In this document: positions 20,306-29,636 of the stretch, piece by piece
How positions within the stretch are numbered: position 1 is the stretch's first letter
Layout: each line of letters starts with the position of its first letter
From: Rhizobium sp. Root708
GTDB lineage: Bacteria; Pseudomonadota; Alphaproteobacteria; Rhizobiales; Rhizobiaceae
Assembly: GCF_001429725.1 (NCBI RefSeq)
Contig: NZ_LMHV01000006.1
Coordinates: 1-64,000, forward strand
Length of the DNA stretch: 64,000 nt
Direction of reading: 5' to 3'
Made by a program: the position numbers and the translations under genes
The notes under the pieces: generated by a model
What the model saw: the letters and a program-made list of their open reading frames with translations, nothing else
Database searches by the model: none
What the model was told of the DNA's origin: nothing

Positions 20306-21616
20306 ATGGAAGATCTATCACCCCGTCCCAGCGATCTAGACGCGCTCGAGACCGCCTCGCGCGACGAGATTATCGCACTCCAGCTCGAACGAATGAAATG
20401 GTCTCTCGCACACGCCTACGAGAACTCACCTTTCTATCGTGCACGATTTGACGAGGCGGGCGTCCATCCCTCCGATCTGAAGTCGCTGGCCGATCTGGCG
20501 AAGTTCCCGTTCACGACCAAGAAGGATCTTCGCGACACCTATCCCTTCGGCATGTTTGCCGTGCCACGGGAGAAACTGGTGCGCATCCATGGGTCTTCGG
20601 GGACCACAGGCAAGCCGACCGTCGTCGGCTACACCCAGAAGGACATCGATATCTGGGCGGACATGGTGGCCCGCTCCATCCGCGCCGCCGGCGGCCGGCC
20701 TGGCGATATGGTCCATGTTGCCTACGGCTACGGGCTGTTTACCGGTGGTCTTGGTGCGCATTATGGCGCCGAACGCCTCGGCTGTACTGTCGTTCCGATG
20801 TCGGGTGGCATGACGGAGCGGCAGGTCACGCTGATGCAGGATTTCAAGCCACGCATCATCATGGTAACGCCCTCCTACATGCTCTCGATTCTAGACGAGT
20901 TCCGCAGGCAGGGTATTGATCCCCGCGAAAGCTCGCTGGCCGTCGGCATCTTCGGTGCCGAACCCTGGACCAACGCGATGCGCCATGAGATCGAGCAGTC
21001 GTTCGACATGCACGCGGTCGACATCTATGGCCTCTCGGAGGTCATGGGCCCGGGCGTTGCCAGCGAATGCGTCGAGACCAAGGACGGGCTGCATATATGG
21101 GAAGACCACTTCTATCCCGAGATTATCGACCCGGCGACCGGCGAGGTTCTTCCGGATGGCGAAATGGGCGAGCTTGTCTTCACGACATTGACCAAGGAAG
21201 GCCTGCCGATCATCCGCTATCGCACCCGAGACCTGACGCGGCTGCTGCCCGGTACGGCACGCTCCATGCGCCGCATCGAAAAGATCACCGGCCGCTCCGA
21301 CGACATGATGATCCTTCGCGGCGTCAACGTCTTCCCGACGCAGATCGAGGAGCAGATCCTGAAGTGTCACGGTCTGGCACCGCATTTCCAGATAGAGCTC
21401 AGCCGCGCCGGGCGCATGGACCAGATGACTGTTCACGTCGAGTGCACGCCTGACGCGGCCGACGAAATCGCGCGTGCCACCTCGGCAAAATCCCTCGCCC
21501 ACTACATCAAGAGCGTCGTTGGTGTTACCACCAAGATCGAGATTCGCGACCCGGGCGGAGTCGCACGCTCCGAGGGCAAGGCAAAGCGGGTGGTCGACAA
21601 CCGACCAAAGGAATGA
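20306..21616 (+). CDS. paaK: Phenylacetate-CoA ligase PaaK
   Basis: A 436-aa adenylating enzyme that makes phenylacetyl-CoA from phenylacetate, ATP and CoA, the entry step. The P-loop-like HGSSGTTGKPTVVGYT is at about residue 95, DIYGLSEVMGPGVASEC at about 236, and the YRTRDLTR hinge with GRSDDMMILRGVNVFPTQIE in the C-terminal half. Length equals the family norm (about 437). The start is ATG 20306 with GGAGGAGA; the longer ORF overlapping paaI is rejected. Confidence 0.95.
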   Translation: MEDLSPRPSDLDALETASRDEIIALQLERMKWSLAHAYENSPFYRARFDEAGVHPSDLKSLADLAKFPFTTKKDLRDTYPFGMFAVPREKLVRIHGSSGTTGKPTVVGYTQKDIDIWADMVARSIRAAGGRPGDMVHVAYGYGLFTGGLGAHYGAERLGCTVVPMSGGMTERQVTLMQDFKPRIIMVTPSYMLSILDEFRRQGIDPRESSLAVGIFGAEPWTNAMRHEIEQSFDMHAVDIYGLSEVMGPGVASECVETKDGLHIWEDHFYPEIIDPATGEVLPDGEMGELVFTTLTKEGLPIIRYRTRDLTRLLPGTARSMRRIEKITGRSDDMMILRGVNVFPTQIEEQILKCHGLAPHFQIELSRAGRMDQMTVHVECTPDAADEIARATSAKSLAHYIKSVVGVTTKIEIRDPGGVARSEGKAKRVVDNRPKE

Positions 21617-21623
21617 ATGCGGC

Positions 21624-21654
21624 GCTTCCCGGGATGACGATCACTCCGGGAAGC
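21624..21654 (+). terminator. Hairpin between paaK and paaR (possible attenuator)
   Basis: A 9-bp perfect stem GCTTCCCGG (21624-21632) / CCGGGAAGC (21646-21654) with a 13-nt loop. No U tract follows, so a full terminator is doubtful; it may lower read-through from paaGIK into the repressor gene or protect the upstream mRNA end. Confidence 0.4.
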
Positions 21655-21721
21655 TCTGATCAAGGGTTTCGAACCCATCGCGTGGAGGGCGCGTCGGACG
21701 AAATAGGAACACAGGGATAAT

Positions 21722-22318
21722 ATGGCACGAACGCGCGCGATCGACTTTGAAGAGAAACAACGCAGCCTGTTGAGCAGCGCCGCTGCCGTCTTTGCGGAGA
21801 TGGGAATGGAGAAAGCCTCCATGGCCCACATCGCTTCACGCAGCAACGTCTCCAAGGCCCTGCTCTACCACTATTATCCGAGCAAGGATGCGCTGATCTT
21901 CGACATCATTCGCAATCATCTGGAAGATCTCGAAGGCGCTGTTGCCTCGGCCGACAACCCGGAGCTCGCTCCACAGGAGCGACTTCGGCTGCTGGTTCGG
22001 CAGGTTCTTGAGAGCTATCGTGGCGCCGACAATGAGCACAAGGTGCAGCTCAACGGCACCGACGCGCTATCTCCCGAACAGCGCGACGAACTTCGCGCCA
22101 TCGAACGCCGGATCGTCAAGCGTTTTTCCAACACCATCATAGAGATCAACCCGGATCTCAACACTGACAAGCCGCTGCTTATGCCGGTGACGATGTCGCT
22201 CTTCGGCATGATGAACTGGGTCTACATGTGGTTCCGTCCCGGCGGCCCGATCAGCCGCGACGAATATGCCGATATCGCGACGACGTTGATCCTCGAAGGC
22301 GTCAAGGCCGTTCGCTGA
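21722..22318 (+). CDS. paaR: TetR-family regulator PaaR
   Basis: A 198-aa repressor. The N-terminal TetR helix-turn-helix is clear (LLSSAAAVFAEMGMEKASMA, then IASRSNVSKALLYHYYPSKD), followed by a variable ligand domain. It is the last plus-strand gene of the paa block. TetR-type PaaR proteins respond to phenylacetyl-CoA, and two copies of a TetR-sized operator flank the block, so autogenous cluster control is likely. Assignment is from position and family, not from a diagnostic motif. Confidence 0.85.
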   Translation: MARTRAIDFEEKQRSLLSSAAAVFAEMGMEKASMAHIASRSNVSKALLYHYYPSKDALIFDIIRNHLEDLEGAVASADNPELAPQERLRLLVRQVLESYRGADNEHKVQLNGTDALSPEQRDELRAIERRIVKRFSNTIIEINPDLNTDKPLLMPVTMSLFGMMNWVYMWFRPGGPISRDEYADIATTLILEGVKAVR

Positions 22319-22324
22319 ACGGCA

Positions 22325-22939
22325 TCATTCATCAAACTTCAATCGTTCCAGGATCAGCGGATCATATTCCGGTGCCACGATGCGCCGGCGGTCTGTCTCC
22401 TGCTCGGTGAGCGGTTCGACAGCCTGCAGCTTGTCTTTTGCTTCGAGAGCCAGGCGCTGGTAGACGCCCGTGCCCTGTCGCTTCCAGGCGATTTCCTTCT
22501 CGCTCAGTTCGCGAATGACCCGCGCCGGCGCGCCGACGGCGAGGCTGTTCGGTGGGATTTCGGCTCCGGCCTTCACGAAGGCCATGGCGGCAATGATCGA
22601 GTTTTCTCCGATCACCGCCTCGTCCATGACAACCGCGTTCATTCCCACCATGGCGTTCCGGCCAATCCGGCAGCCGTGCAGCACGGCGCCGTGGCCGATA
22701 TGGCCTTCTTCGCCGATCACGACTTCGACGTTGGGGAAGCTGTGAACGACGCAGGTCTCCTGAACGTTGGAGCCGCGCTCCAGCACAATGCGCCCGAAAT
22801 CGCCTCGCAGCACGGCGCAGGGGCCGACATAGCAGGCCGGTCCGATGATGACGTCGCCGATCACCACCGCGGCGGGATGGACGAAGGCCGCCGGATGGAT
22901 GACGGGCACGACGCCGTCATAGGAATAGACCTGCGCCAT
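22325..22939 (-). CDS. paaY: PaaY, hexapeptide-repeat thioesterase/acyltransferase-like protein
   Basis: A 204-aa left-handed beta-helix protein of the gamma-carbonic-anhydrase family. Repeating hexapeptides run from [20 protein letters not shown] to [18 protein letters not shown]; metal-binding-type histidines are visible in CVVHSFPN and [12 protein letters not shown]. PaaY proteins hydrolyse off-pathway CoA adducts of the epoxidase route. ATG 22939 lies inside the end of paaZ (7-bp overlap). It is the last gene of the long minus-strand paa operon and converges on paaR with only 6 bp between. Confidence 0.9.
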   Translation of the reverse strand: MAQVYSYDGVVPVIHPAAFVHPAAVVIGDVIIGPACYVGPCAVLRGDFGRIVLERGSNVQETCVVHSFPNVEVVIGEEGHIGHGAVLHGCRIGRNAMVGMNAVVMDEAVIGENSIIAAMAFVKAGAEIPPNSLAVGAPARVIRELSEKEIAWKRQGTGVYQRLALEAKDKLQAVEPLTEQETDRRRIVAPEYDPLILERLKFDE

Positions 22940-22944
22940 CTCGA

Positions 22945-25002
22945 TCAATCCCTCGTCTTGGCGACCATCGTCAACACGTCGTATTGCGCGACAGTCGCAC
23001 CATTCTGGTTGGTCACCCGGCAATCCCAACGCACCTCACCATGCTCGGCGCCGATCCGCGGATTGATCTCCTTGCAGGTCAATTGCACCTGCAGCGTATC
23101 GCCGGGGTTGACGGGAGTAAGGAAGCGCAGGTTGTCGACGCCGTAATTGGCAAGAACCGGGCCGGGCGACGGATCGACGAAAAGACCGGCGGCAAAGGAG
23201 ACGATCAGGTAGCCATGGGCAACACGTCCATCGAAGAACGGATTGGCCTTGGCTGCCTCCTCGTCCATGTGGGCATAGAAGGTATCGCCGGTGAAGTTGG
23301 CGAAGTGCTCGATGTCCTCAAGCGTGACGGTGCGTGTGCCGGTGACAAGTTGGTCGCCGATCCTGAGTTCAGCGAGCGACTTGCGGAAGGGATGTTCACC
23401 GTCCTTACGGACATCAGCATCGGAAACCCAGCGGCCGGTCACAGCCGAGAGAAGCGTTGGTGATCCCTGCACGGCGGTTCGCTGCATGTAGTGCTTGACG
23501 CCGCGAAGCCCACCGAGTTCCTCGCCGCCGCCGGCACGACCCGGACCGCCGTGCACCAGACCCGGCAGCGGCGAACCATGGCCGGTGGAGGTCTTGGCGC
23601 TGACACGGTTGCCGATCAGCACGCGACCGTGGAACGGAGCCAAGCCAAGGACGACCTCTTCGGCGAAGGCCGGATCGTTGGTGAAGACTGAGGAAACAAG
23701 GCTTCCCTTGCCGCGGCGTGCAAGATCGACGGCCTCCTCGGCGCTGTCGTAGGGCATCACGGTGCTGACCGGACCGAAAGCCTCGACGTCGTGAACGGCC
23801 CGCGCCTCCCACGGCTTGTCGCAATAAAGGAGAACCGGATTGAGAAATGCACCGGCCTCAGTGTCGCCCGAGACAACACGGGGGTTGTCCGGATCACCAG
23901 CAACGATCTCGGCATCGGCTAGAAGATCGCGGATGCGGGAGCGGACCTCATCGCGCTGGGCAAGGCTTGCAAGCGGACCCATGCGGACATTCTCATCTGC
24001 GGGATTGCCAAGTGCGGTCTTGCCAAGGCGCTCACCGAGCGCGGCTACCAGAGCGTCGCAATGGGCGCGGGGCGCGATGACGCGGCGGATGGCCGTGCAC
24101 TTCTGGCCGGCCTTCGCCGTCATTTCGCGGGATACTTCCTTGACGAAAAGATCGAACTCCTCGGTCCCTGGCGCCGCGTCAAGACCGAGGACAGAAGCGT
24201 TGAGGCTGTCCGCCTCCATCGTGAAGCGCACCGAATTCTCGATGACCGCCGGATGAGTCTTCAACTTACGGCCGGTCCAAGCCGAGCCGGTGAAGGTCAC
24301 GGCGTCCTGTCCGTCGACATGGTCCAGCAGATCGCCCACGGAGCCGCAAATCAGTTGCACGGCGCCCTCGGGAAGCAGACCCGTCTCGACCATGCGACGC
24401 ACGACCAGTTCGGTCAGATAGGCCGTCTGGCTGGCCGGCTTGACGATGGCAGGCATGCCGGCGAGCAGGGTCGGCGCAAGCTTTTCCAACATCCCCCAGA
24501 CCGGGAAATTGAAGGCATTGATGTGGATTGCGACACCTTGCAGCGGTGACAGAATGTGCCGGGCAGCGAAAGTGCCGTCGCGCGACAGGGGTTCCACGTC
24601 GCCGTCGACAAGTACGCGCGTGTTCGGCAGCTCACGCCTGCCCTTCGAGGCATAGGATAGCAACGTGCCGATGCCGCCATCGATATCGATCCAGCTGTCG
24701 GTTTTCGTAGCACCGGTTGCCGAGGAAAGGGCATAGAACTCTTCCTTGCGATCCATGAGTGCCTGGCCGAGAGCTTTCAGCATCGCCGCGCGCTCATGGA
24801 AGGACATGCGGCGCAAGGCCGGGCCTGCCTTCTCGCGGCCATATGCGAGGGACGCGGCAAAGTCGAGGCCGGTGGAATCGATTGTCGCCACGGGGGCTCC
24901 CGTCGACGCATCGAGCAACAGCGCACCATCCTTCGTACCGGGAACCCAGCGGCCATAGACGTAGCTTTCAAGCCGCCGCGGCGGGTTTACCAGAACGTTC
25001 AT
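22945..25002 (-). CDS. paaZ: PaaZ: oxepin-CoA hydrolase / semialdehyde dehydrogenase, bifunctional
   Basis: A 685-aa ring-opening enzyme. Residues 1-530 form an NADP-dependent aldehyde dehydrogenase domain ([13 protein letters not shown], catalytic Cys in [13 protein letters not shown]). Residues 540-685 form a MaoC-like hydratase domain ([40 protein letters not shown]) that hydrolyses the oxepin ring. Length and order match E. coli PaaZ. It lies 17 nt after the PaaA-like gene. Confidence 0.94.
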   Translation of the reverse strand: MNVLVNPPRRLESYVYGRWVPGTKDGALLLDASTGAPVATIDSTGLDFAASLAYGREKAGPALRRMSFHERAAMLKALGQALMDRKEEFYALSSATGATKTDSWIDIDGGIGTLLSYASKGRRELPNTRVLVDGDVEPLSRDGTFAARHILSPLQGVAIHINAFNFPVWGMLEKLAPTLLAGMPAIVKPASQTAYLTELVVRRMVETGLLPEGAVQLICGSVGDLLDHVDGQDAVTFTGSAWTGRKLKTHPAVIENSVRFTMEADSLNASVLGLDAAPGTEEFDLFVKEVSREMTAKAGQKCTAIRRVIAPRAHCDALVAALGERLGKTALGNPADENVRMGPLASLAQRDEVRSRIRDLLADAEIVAGDPDNPRVVSGDTEAGAFLNPVLLYCDKPWEARAVHDVEAFGPVSTVMPYDSAEEAVDLARRGKGSLVSSVFTNDPAFAEEVVLGLAPFHGRVLIGNRVSAKTSTGHGSPLPGLVHGGPGRAGGGEELGGLRGVKHYMQRTAVQGSPTLLSAVTGRWVSDADVRKDGEHPFRKSLAELRIGDQLVTGTRTVTLEDIEHFANFTGDTFYAHMDEEAAKANPFFDGRVAHGYLIVSFAAGLFVDPSPGPVLANYGVDNLRFLTPVNPGDTLQVQLTCKEINPRIGAEHGEVRWDCRVTNQNGATVAQYDVLTMVAKTRD

Positions 25003-25019
25003 TGTCTTATCCTTCCGGG

Positions 25020-25775
25020 TCAGTTCAGATTAAGCGCAGCAAGCTGCGCATCGACAGCTGCCTGCCATTCGGTCAGCAGCGCCTCATTGGGAGTATGGCG
25101 GAGGCCGAAGCGCGCCAACGTTTCGTAGCGGGCCGAACCGGAGTGTCCGAAGCTCGCGGCGACACGCAGGCGCCAATAGGCGATCGCTTCCCGCGCCTGC
25201 GATACTCCGCCTTCCGTCTCGGCAATCCGCCTCAAGCCCTCGATGCCAAGCTCGGTATGATGCGCTTCGCGCGGTAGAATGGCGCGAAACACTTCGGCAA
25301 GCGGTTGGTAGGAGGCGTGGGTAAGCTCGCGGAGCTGGATGGTACTTGCGGCGCCCATCAGCACGTTCATAACGACGGCATCGACCCAGCCGTGCAGGGG
25401 ATAATGGAAGACCGACAGGCGCATATCGCCGCCTTGACGTGCCGCGCCGATATCAGCATCGCGCGTCAGCCGGGCGTCCCAGGGATGATGGACGGCATAG
25501 CGGCCGGTGTCGGCGCCGAAGCTGCCCATGATCTCGAGCACGCGGCCGGCGTGGTCGGTCTTTTCGAGCACGATCTTGGCAGACGCGATGCGCTCCTTGA
25601 TCCCCGGCGCATCATTGATCGCGTCGGCAAAGCCAGCCGCACCCGCAAGTTCGCTGTCGACAAAACTCGCCATCAGGCGCAGGAGTTCGCCGCGATAGCG
25701 CGGGGTCACGTTGTCAGGCGACGTCAGCACGCCACCCTTCAACAGATACTCTTCGATCGGCATCGTATCGGACAT
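25020..25775 (-). CDS. PaaA/PaaC-family ferritin-like protein, extra subunit or paralogue
   Basis: A 251-aa protein of the phenylacetic-acid-catabolic (Paa_C-type) ferritin-like family, but neither PaaA nor PaaC, which are present separately. Compared by eye with the PaaA here, the first-helix Glu (DSELAG versus HSEIVG) and last ExxH (REAHH versus EESFH) are kept, while the central DEAGH motif reads DHAGR, losing one Glu and one His ligand. This suggests an altered or absent di-iron site, as in a structural partner. ATG 25775 follows GGGAGGAA at 7 nt. It sits between paaE and paaZ in the operon. Function unknown; a PaaC-like scaffold, an assembly factor or a different oxygenase are possible. 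Confidence 0.8.
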   Translation of the reverse strand: MSDTMPIEEYLLKGGVLTSPDNVTPRYRGELLRLMASFVDSELAGAAGFADAINDAPGIKERIASAKIVLEKTDHAGRVLEIMGSFGADTGRYAVHHPWDARLTRDADIGAARQGGDMRLSVFHYPLHGWVDAVVMNVLMGAASTIQLRELTHASYQPLAEVFRAILPREAHHTELGIEGLRRIAETEGGVSQAREAIAYWRLRVAASFGHSGSARYETLARFGLRHTPNEALLTEWQAAVDAQLAALNLN

Positions 25776-25802
25776 CGGCAATTCCTCCCTCGCTTTCGCG
25801 CC

Positions 25803-26879
25803 TTACTGGTCGTAGCTCACCACGACGCGGTCGCTCAGCGGATAGCACTGGCAGGTCAGCACGTAGCCCTGGCGCACTTCGTAATCCTCGAGGGCATGGT
25901 TGACCTCCATCTCGGTCTCACCCTCGATCACCTTCGCCCGGCATGTGGAACAGACGCCCGCCTTGCAGGCGTAAGGCGCGTCCATGTTGTTCTCGATAGC
26001 CGCTTCCAGCAGGGTCTGCCCCTGCTTCGGCATCTTGAAGACGCGGGTTGCGCCATCAAGAGTGACCGTTGCCTCACACGCCGCGCCTCGATCTGCCGAG
26101 GCAGCGCCTTCCGTCTTCCGGCGGGCCCGGCCCGGCTGCGACGAGGCGAAAAGCTCGAACTTGATCTGCTCCTCGCGCATCCCGTGATCGCGAAGAGCGG
26201 CCGCGGTTGCCAGCATCATCGGTTCCGGACCGCAGATGAAGGCGGTGTCGACGGATTTCAGGTCGATCCAATGCTTGAACAGTGCCGCGCACTTGTCGGT
26301 GTCGATGCGGCCGGTGAAAAGATCGATATCCTGGGCTTCGCTTTCCAGTACATGCAGAATGGAAAGGCGGCCGAGATAGGTGTTCTTCAGATCGTCCAGC
26401 TCTTCGCGGAACATGATCGAGCTGATCTGCCGGTTTGCATAGACCAGCGTGAAGCGAGAATGGGGCTCACGCGAAAGCGTGGTCTTGATGATTGACAGCA
26501 CTGGCGTAATGCCGCTGCCGGCCGCAAACCCGAGGTAGCTCTTGGAGATCTCGGGTTCGATCGCCGTAAAGAACGCGCCCATCGGCGGCATCGCCTCCAG
26601 CGTATCGCCAATCCGCAGCTCTTCGTTGGCCCAGGTCGAGAAGCAGCCGCCGTCGACCCGCTTGATTCCGACCCTCAACACACCTTCGTCACGCCCGGCG
26701 CAGATCGAGTAGGAGCGGCGCAGCTCCTCGCCATCGAACTTGCGGCGGAACGTCAGGTACTGGCCCTGCGTGAAATCGAACGCGTTGCGGTCCTCGTCCA
26801 GCGGAGCGAGCGTGACGACCACGGCATCGCGCGTCTCGCGCTTGACGTCGGTAACCTGAAGAGAGTGGAAACGTGCCAT
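25803..26879 (-). CDS. paaE: Phenylacetyl-CoA epoxidase reductase PaaE
   Basis: A 358-aa electron-transfer subunit passing electrons from NADPH to the PaaA di-iron site. Domains in order: FAD-binding (LRRSYSICAG, at about residue 50), NAD(P)-binding (FAAGSGITPVLSIIKTTL, CGPEPMM), and a C-terminal plant-type [2Fe-2S] domain with cysteines in APYACKAGVCSTCRAK and a fourth in LTCQCYP. The start is ATG 26879 with GAGG 8 nt upstream. It lies 25 nt after paaD. Confidence 0.94.
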   Translation of the reverse strand: MARFHSLQVTDVKRETRDAVVVTLAPLDEDRNAFDFTQGQYLTFRRKFDGEELRRSYSICAGRDEGVLRVGIKRVDGGCFSTWANEELRIGDTLEAMPPMGAFFTAIEPEISKSYLGFAAGSGITPVLSIIKTTLSREPHSRFTLVYANRQISSIMFREELDDLKNTYLGRLSILHVLESEAQDIDLFTGRIDTDKCAALFKHWIDLKSVDTAFICGPEPMMLATAAALRDHGMREEQIKFELFASSQPGRARRKTEGAASADRGAACEATVTLDGATRVFKMPKQGQTLLEAAIENNMDAPYACKAGVCSTCRAKVIEGETEMEVNHALEDYEVRQGYVLTCQCYPLSDRVVVSYDQ

Positions 26880-26904
26880 ATTGCGGACCTCACTGGGCAA
26901 AACG

Positions 26905-27429
26905 TCAGATGCACTTGAAATAGTCGAATGGTTCCAGACAGTCGGTGCAGCGATAGCTCGCCTTGCAGGGCGTCGAGCCGAACTGGCTGATCTTTTCGGT
27001 GTCGGTCGATCCGCAGCGCGGACAGGCGATCGTCAGGTTGGATCGGCCGGAGAGCCGGTCGACGCGCTGGCGCAGGAGGCCGTCTATCGCGGTTCCATCG
27101 ACAGGCGGGGCAATACCGTAGGCCTTGAGCTTTTCGCGGCCTTCGGAGCTGATCCAGTCCGTTGTCCAGGCTGGCGACAGCTGGCGTTCCAGCCGCAGCT
27201 TTTCGACGCCTTTCTGATGCAACGCCTGCTCGATATCGAGATTGATGATGGCGGTTGCCGGACAGCCGGAATAGGTCGGCGTTACCGTCACAACCAGCGT
27301 ATCGTCATCGACGGCGACATCGCGGATGATACCAAGGTCCACAAGCGAGATGACCGGAATCTCGGGATCCGGAACCTCGGCAAGCCACTGCCAGACATCG
27401 GTTGTCGAAGGTAAAGTTACGGCCATCAT
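26905..27429 (-). CDS. paaD: Phenylacetyl-CoA epoxidase subunit PaaD (MIP18-like)
   Basis: A 174-aa protein with an N-terminal MIP18/DUF59 domain (VPDPEIPVISLVDLGIIRDV, TYSGCPATAIIN) and a C-terminal zinc-ribbon-like part with CPRCGSTD and YRCTDCLEPF cysteine pairs. PaaD proteins are thought to help mature or insert iron in the epoxidase complex. Tandem ATGs at 27429/27426 follow AGGAGG. It follows paaC closely. Confidence 0.92.
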   Translation of the reverse strand: MMAVTLPSTTDVWQWLAEVPDPEIPVISLVDLGIIRDVAVDDDTLVVTVTPTYSGCPATAIINLDIEQALHQKGVEKLRLERQLSPAWTTDWISSEGREKLKAYGIAPPVDGTAIDGLLRQRVDRLSGRSNLTIACPRCGSTDTEKISQFGSTPCKASYRCTDCLEPFDYFKCI

Positions 27430-27444
27430 AACCGCCTCCTTCCG

Positions 27445-28224
27445 TTACCAGGTTGCGCCGGGATAGGCGCGCTGGAGGAATTGCAGGTCGGCCAGGATGA
27501 AGCCCATATGTTCAGTATGGAGACCGCGCTTGCCGCCCTTGTGCATGAAACCATCGGCTGGCTTTTTGAGGGTTGCCTCTAAAAGCGCCTCGCCAACCAG
27601 GTCATCCCAGGCGGCCTTCAGGCTCTCCGGCTCCGGTGCAATACCGGCGACTGAAAGCTCAGCGTCGAATGCTTCGCCGATGAAGAGTTCACCGGTATAG
27701 GCCCATAGATCGTCCAGCGCCTCCTGCATGCGCCGATGGCTTTCGGCAGTACCGTCGCCAAGGCGGATGATCAGATCGCGGCTGCGGTCGAGGTGATAGG
27801 CAACTTCCTTCACGGCCTTCTCGGCAATTTCGGCAATGCGTTTGTCGGTCGAGCCGTAAAGCGCCTTCAACATCAGGAAATGCCAGGCGTCGAAGAGAAA
27901 TTGACGCATCAGCGTCTTGCCGAAATCGCCGTTCGGACGCTCGACCAGCAGAACGTTGCGAAAATCGCGGGCATCCCGAAGATAAGCAAGATTGTCAGCG
28001 CCGCGGCCCCGTCCTTCGACGTCGCCGGCGAGGCCAAGCCAGAGCTGTGTCTGACCGATCAGATCGAGCGCGGTGTTGGAGAGCGCGATGTCTTCTTCGA
28101 GCGCCGGCGAATGCCCGCACCATTCGGAGACGCGATGCCCAAGGATGAGCGTATTGTCGCCCATGCGCGCCAGAAACTCGAAAAGTGCGGTCTCGCTGAC
28201 GGCCGTGTTGGAGGGGGCGCTCAT
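27445..28224 (-). CDS. paaC: Phenylacetyl-CoA epoxidase structural subunit PaaC
   Basis: A 259-aa helical ferritin-like subunit that pairs with PaaA but lacks a metal site. Recognised from MGDNTLILGHRVSEWCGHSP, DIALSNTALDLIGQ and the C-terminal GKRGLHTEHMGFILADLQFL. ATG 28224 overlaps the paaB stop (TGATG), indicating coupling. Confidence 0.93.
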   Translation of the reverse strand: MSAPSNTAVSETALFEFLARMGDNTLILGHRVSEWCGHSPALEEDIALSNTALDLIGQTQLWLGLAGDVEGRGRGADNLAYLRDARDFRNVLLVERPNGDFGKTLMRQFLFDAWHFLMLKALYGSTDKRIAEIAEKAVKEVAYHLDRSRDLIIRLGDGTAESHRRMQEALDDLWAYTGELFIGEAFDAELSVAGIAPEPESLKAAWDDLVGEALLEATLKKPADGFMHKGGKRGLHTEHMGFILADLQFLQRAYPGATW

Positions 28225-28508
28225 CACATATGCCCCACTTCGTCGGGAACGTCGAAGAACGTCGGATGGCGATAGACCTTCGAGTTCGAAGGGTCGAAGA
28301 GGGGGCCCTTTTCCGAAGGCGCGCTGGCGGTGATGTCGCTTGAGCGCACCACCCAGATGCTTACGCCTTCGTTCCGGCGGGTGTAGACGTCGCGGGCGTT
28401 GTTGACGGCCATTTCGGCATCGGGCGCGTGCAGGCTACCGACATGCCGGTGGTTGAGGCCGTGCTGACCGCGGATGAAGACTTCCCAAAGAGGCCATTCA
28501 CTGGACAT
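28224..28508 (-). CDS. paaB: Phenylacetyl-CoA epoxidase subunit PaaB
   Basis: A 94-aa small subunit bridging PaaAC heterodimers. The sequence WPLWEVFIRGQHGLNHRHVG and the ending HPTFFDVPDEVGHM are characteristic, and the length equals the family norm. ATG 28508 follows GGGAGAAA; a 31-codon longer ORF lacks support. Confidence 0.94.
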   Translation of the reverse strand: MSSEWPLWEVFIRGQHGLNHRHVGSLHAPDAEMAVNNARDVYTRRNEGVSIWVVRSSDITASAPSEKGPLFDPSNSKVYRHPTFFDVPDEVGHM

Positions 28509-28606
28509 GGATATTTCTCCCGTCTTGCGCTTCTCACGGGCCACTGCCCGGAAATCGCGTATTGTTTGAACTGCGACTGCTTGGAACGGGCGCCGAGGCA
28601 TCCGGC

Positions 28607-29611
28607 TTACTCGGCTGCGATCCGCGCAGCAGCGCGACGCGACTTCATCTTGTCGGCGTGGGCAACGAGGCCATCACGGAACCAGGCGCCGTCGTTCCAT
28701 GCCTTCTGCCGGGCGCCAAGGCGTTCGGCATTGCAAGGGCCGTTGCCGGCGATGACCGCGAAGAACTCGGTCCAGTCAGGTTCGCCGAAATCATAGCCGC
28801 CCTTTTCCTCGTTCCATTTCAGGTCCGGGTCGGGAACCGTGAGGCCGAGGTATTGTGCCTGCGGCACCGTCTGGTCGACGAACTTCTGGCGCAGTTCGTC
28901 ATTGGAATTCTGCTTGATCTTCCAGGACATGGATTGCGCGGAATGAACCGAAGCGTCATCTGATGGGCCGAACATCATCAATGATGGCCACCACCAGCGG
29001 TTCAGCGCGTCCTGGACCATTTCCTTCTGGGCCGGCGTGCCCTTGACCATCTTCATCAGGATGTCGAAGCCCTGACGCTGGTGGAAGCTCTCTTCCTTGC
29101 AGATACGGACCATGGCGCGGGCGTAGGGCCCGTAGGAACAGCGCTGTAGCGGCACCTGGTTCATGATCGCGGCACCATCCACCAGCCAGCCGACGGCGCC
29201 GATGTCGGCCCAGCTCAACGTCGGATAGTTGAAGATCGAGGAGTACTTCGCCTTGCCGCTGTGCAGCTGCTCGTACATTTCGTCACGGCTGATGCCGAGC
29301 GTCTCCGCTGCGCAATAGAGGTAGAGCCCGTGTCCGGCTTCGTCCTGAACCTTGGCCAGGAGGATCGCCTTGCGCTCGAGCGTCGGCGCGCGGGTGATCC
29401 AGTTTCCTTCCGGCAGCTGACCGACGATTTCGGAATGCGCGTGCTGACTGATCTGGCGCATCAACGTCTTGCGATAGCCTTCCGGCATCCATTCCTTCGG
29501 CTCGATCTTCTGGCCGGCGTCAATGCGCTCCTGGAAAGCACGTTCGACCGGATCCATTTCATCGAGCGTCTTAACGCGGGCGCTGTCGGTCTTGACCATC
29601 TGTGCGTACAT
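28607..29611 (-). CDS. paaA: Phenylacetyl-CoA epoxidase catalytic subunit PaaA
   Basis: A 334-aa di-iron oxygenase subunit that epoxidises the ring of phenylacetyl-CoA. Iron ligands are visible as the Glu in [43 protein letters not shown] and [17 protein letters not shown] 29611 follows AAAGGAGA. It lies 25 nt after the thiolase gene, so it is second in the operon that continues to paaY. Confidence 0.95.
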   Translation of the reverse strand: MYAQMVKTDSARVKTLDEMDPVERAFQERIDAGQKIEPKEWMPEGYRKTLMRQISQHAHSEIVGQLPEGNWITRAPTLERKAILLAKVQDEAGHGLYLYCAAETLGISRDEMYEQLHSGKAKYSSIFNYPTLSWADIGAVGWLVDGAAIMNQVPLQRCSYGPYARAMVRICKEESFHQRQGFDILMKMVKGTPAQKEMVQDALNRWWWPSLMMFGPSDDASVHSAQSMSWKIKQNSNDELRQKFVDQTVPQAQYLGLTVPDPDLKWNEEKGGYDFGEPDWTEFFAVIAGNGPCNAERLGARQKAWNDGAWFRDGLVAHADKMKSRRAAARIAAE

Positions 29612-29636
29612 GGTTCGTCTCCTTTGCCGTCGCGCG

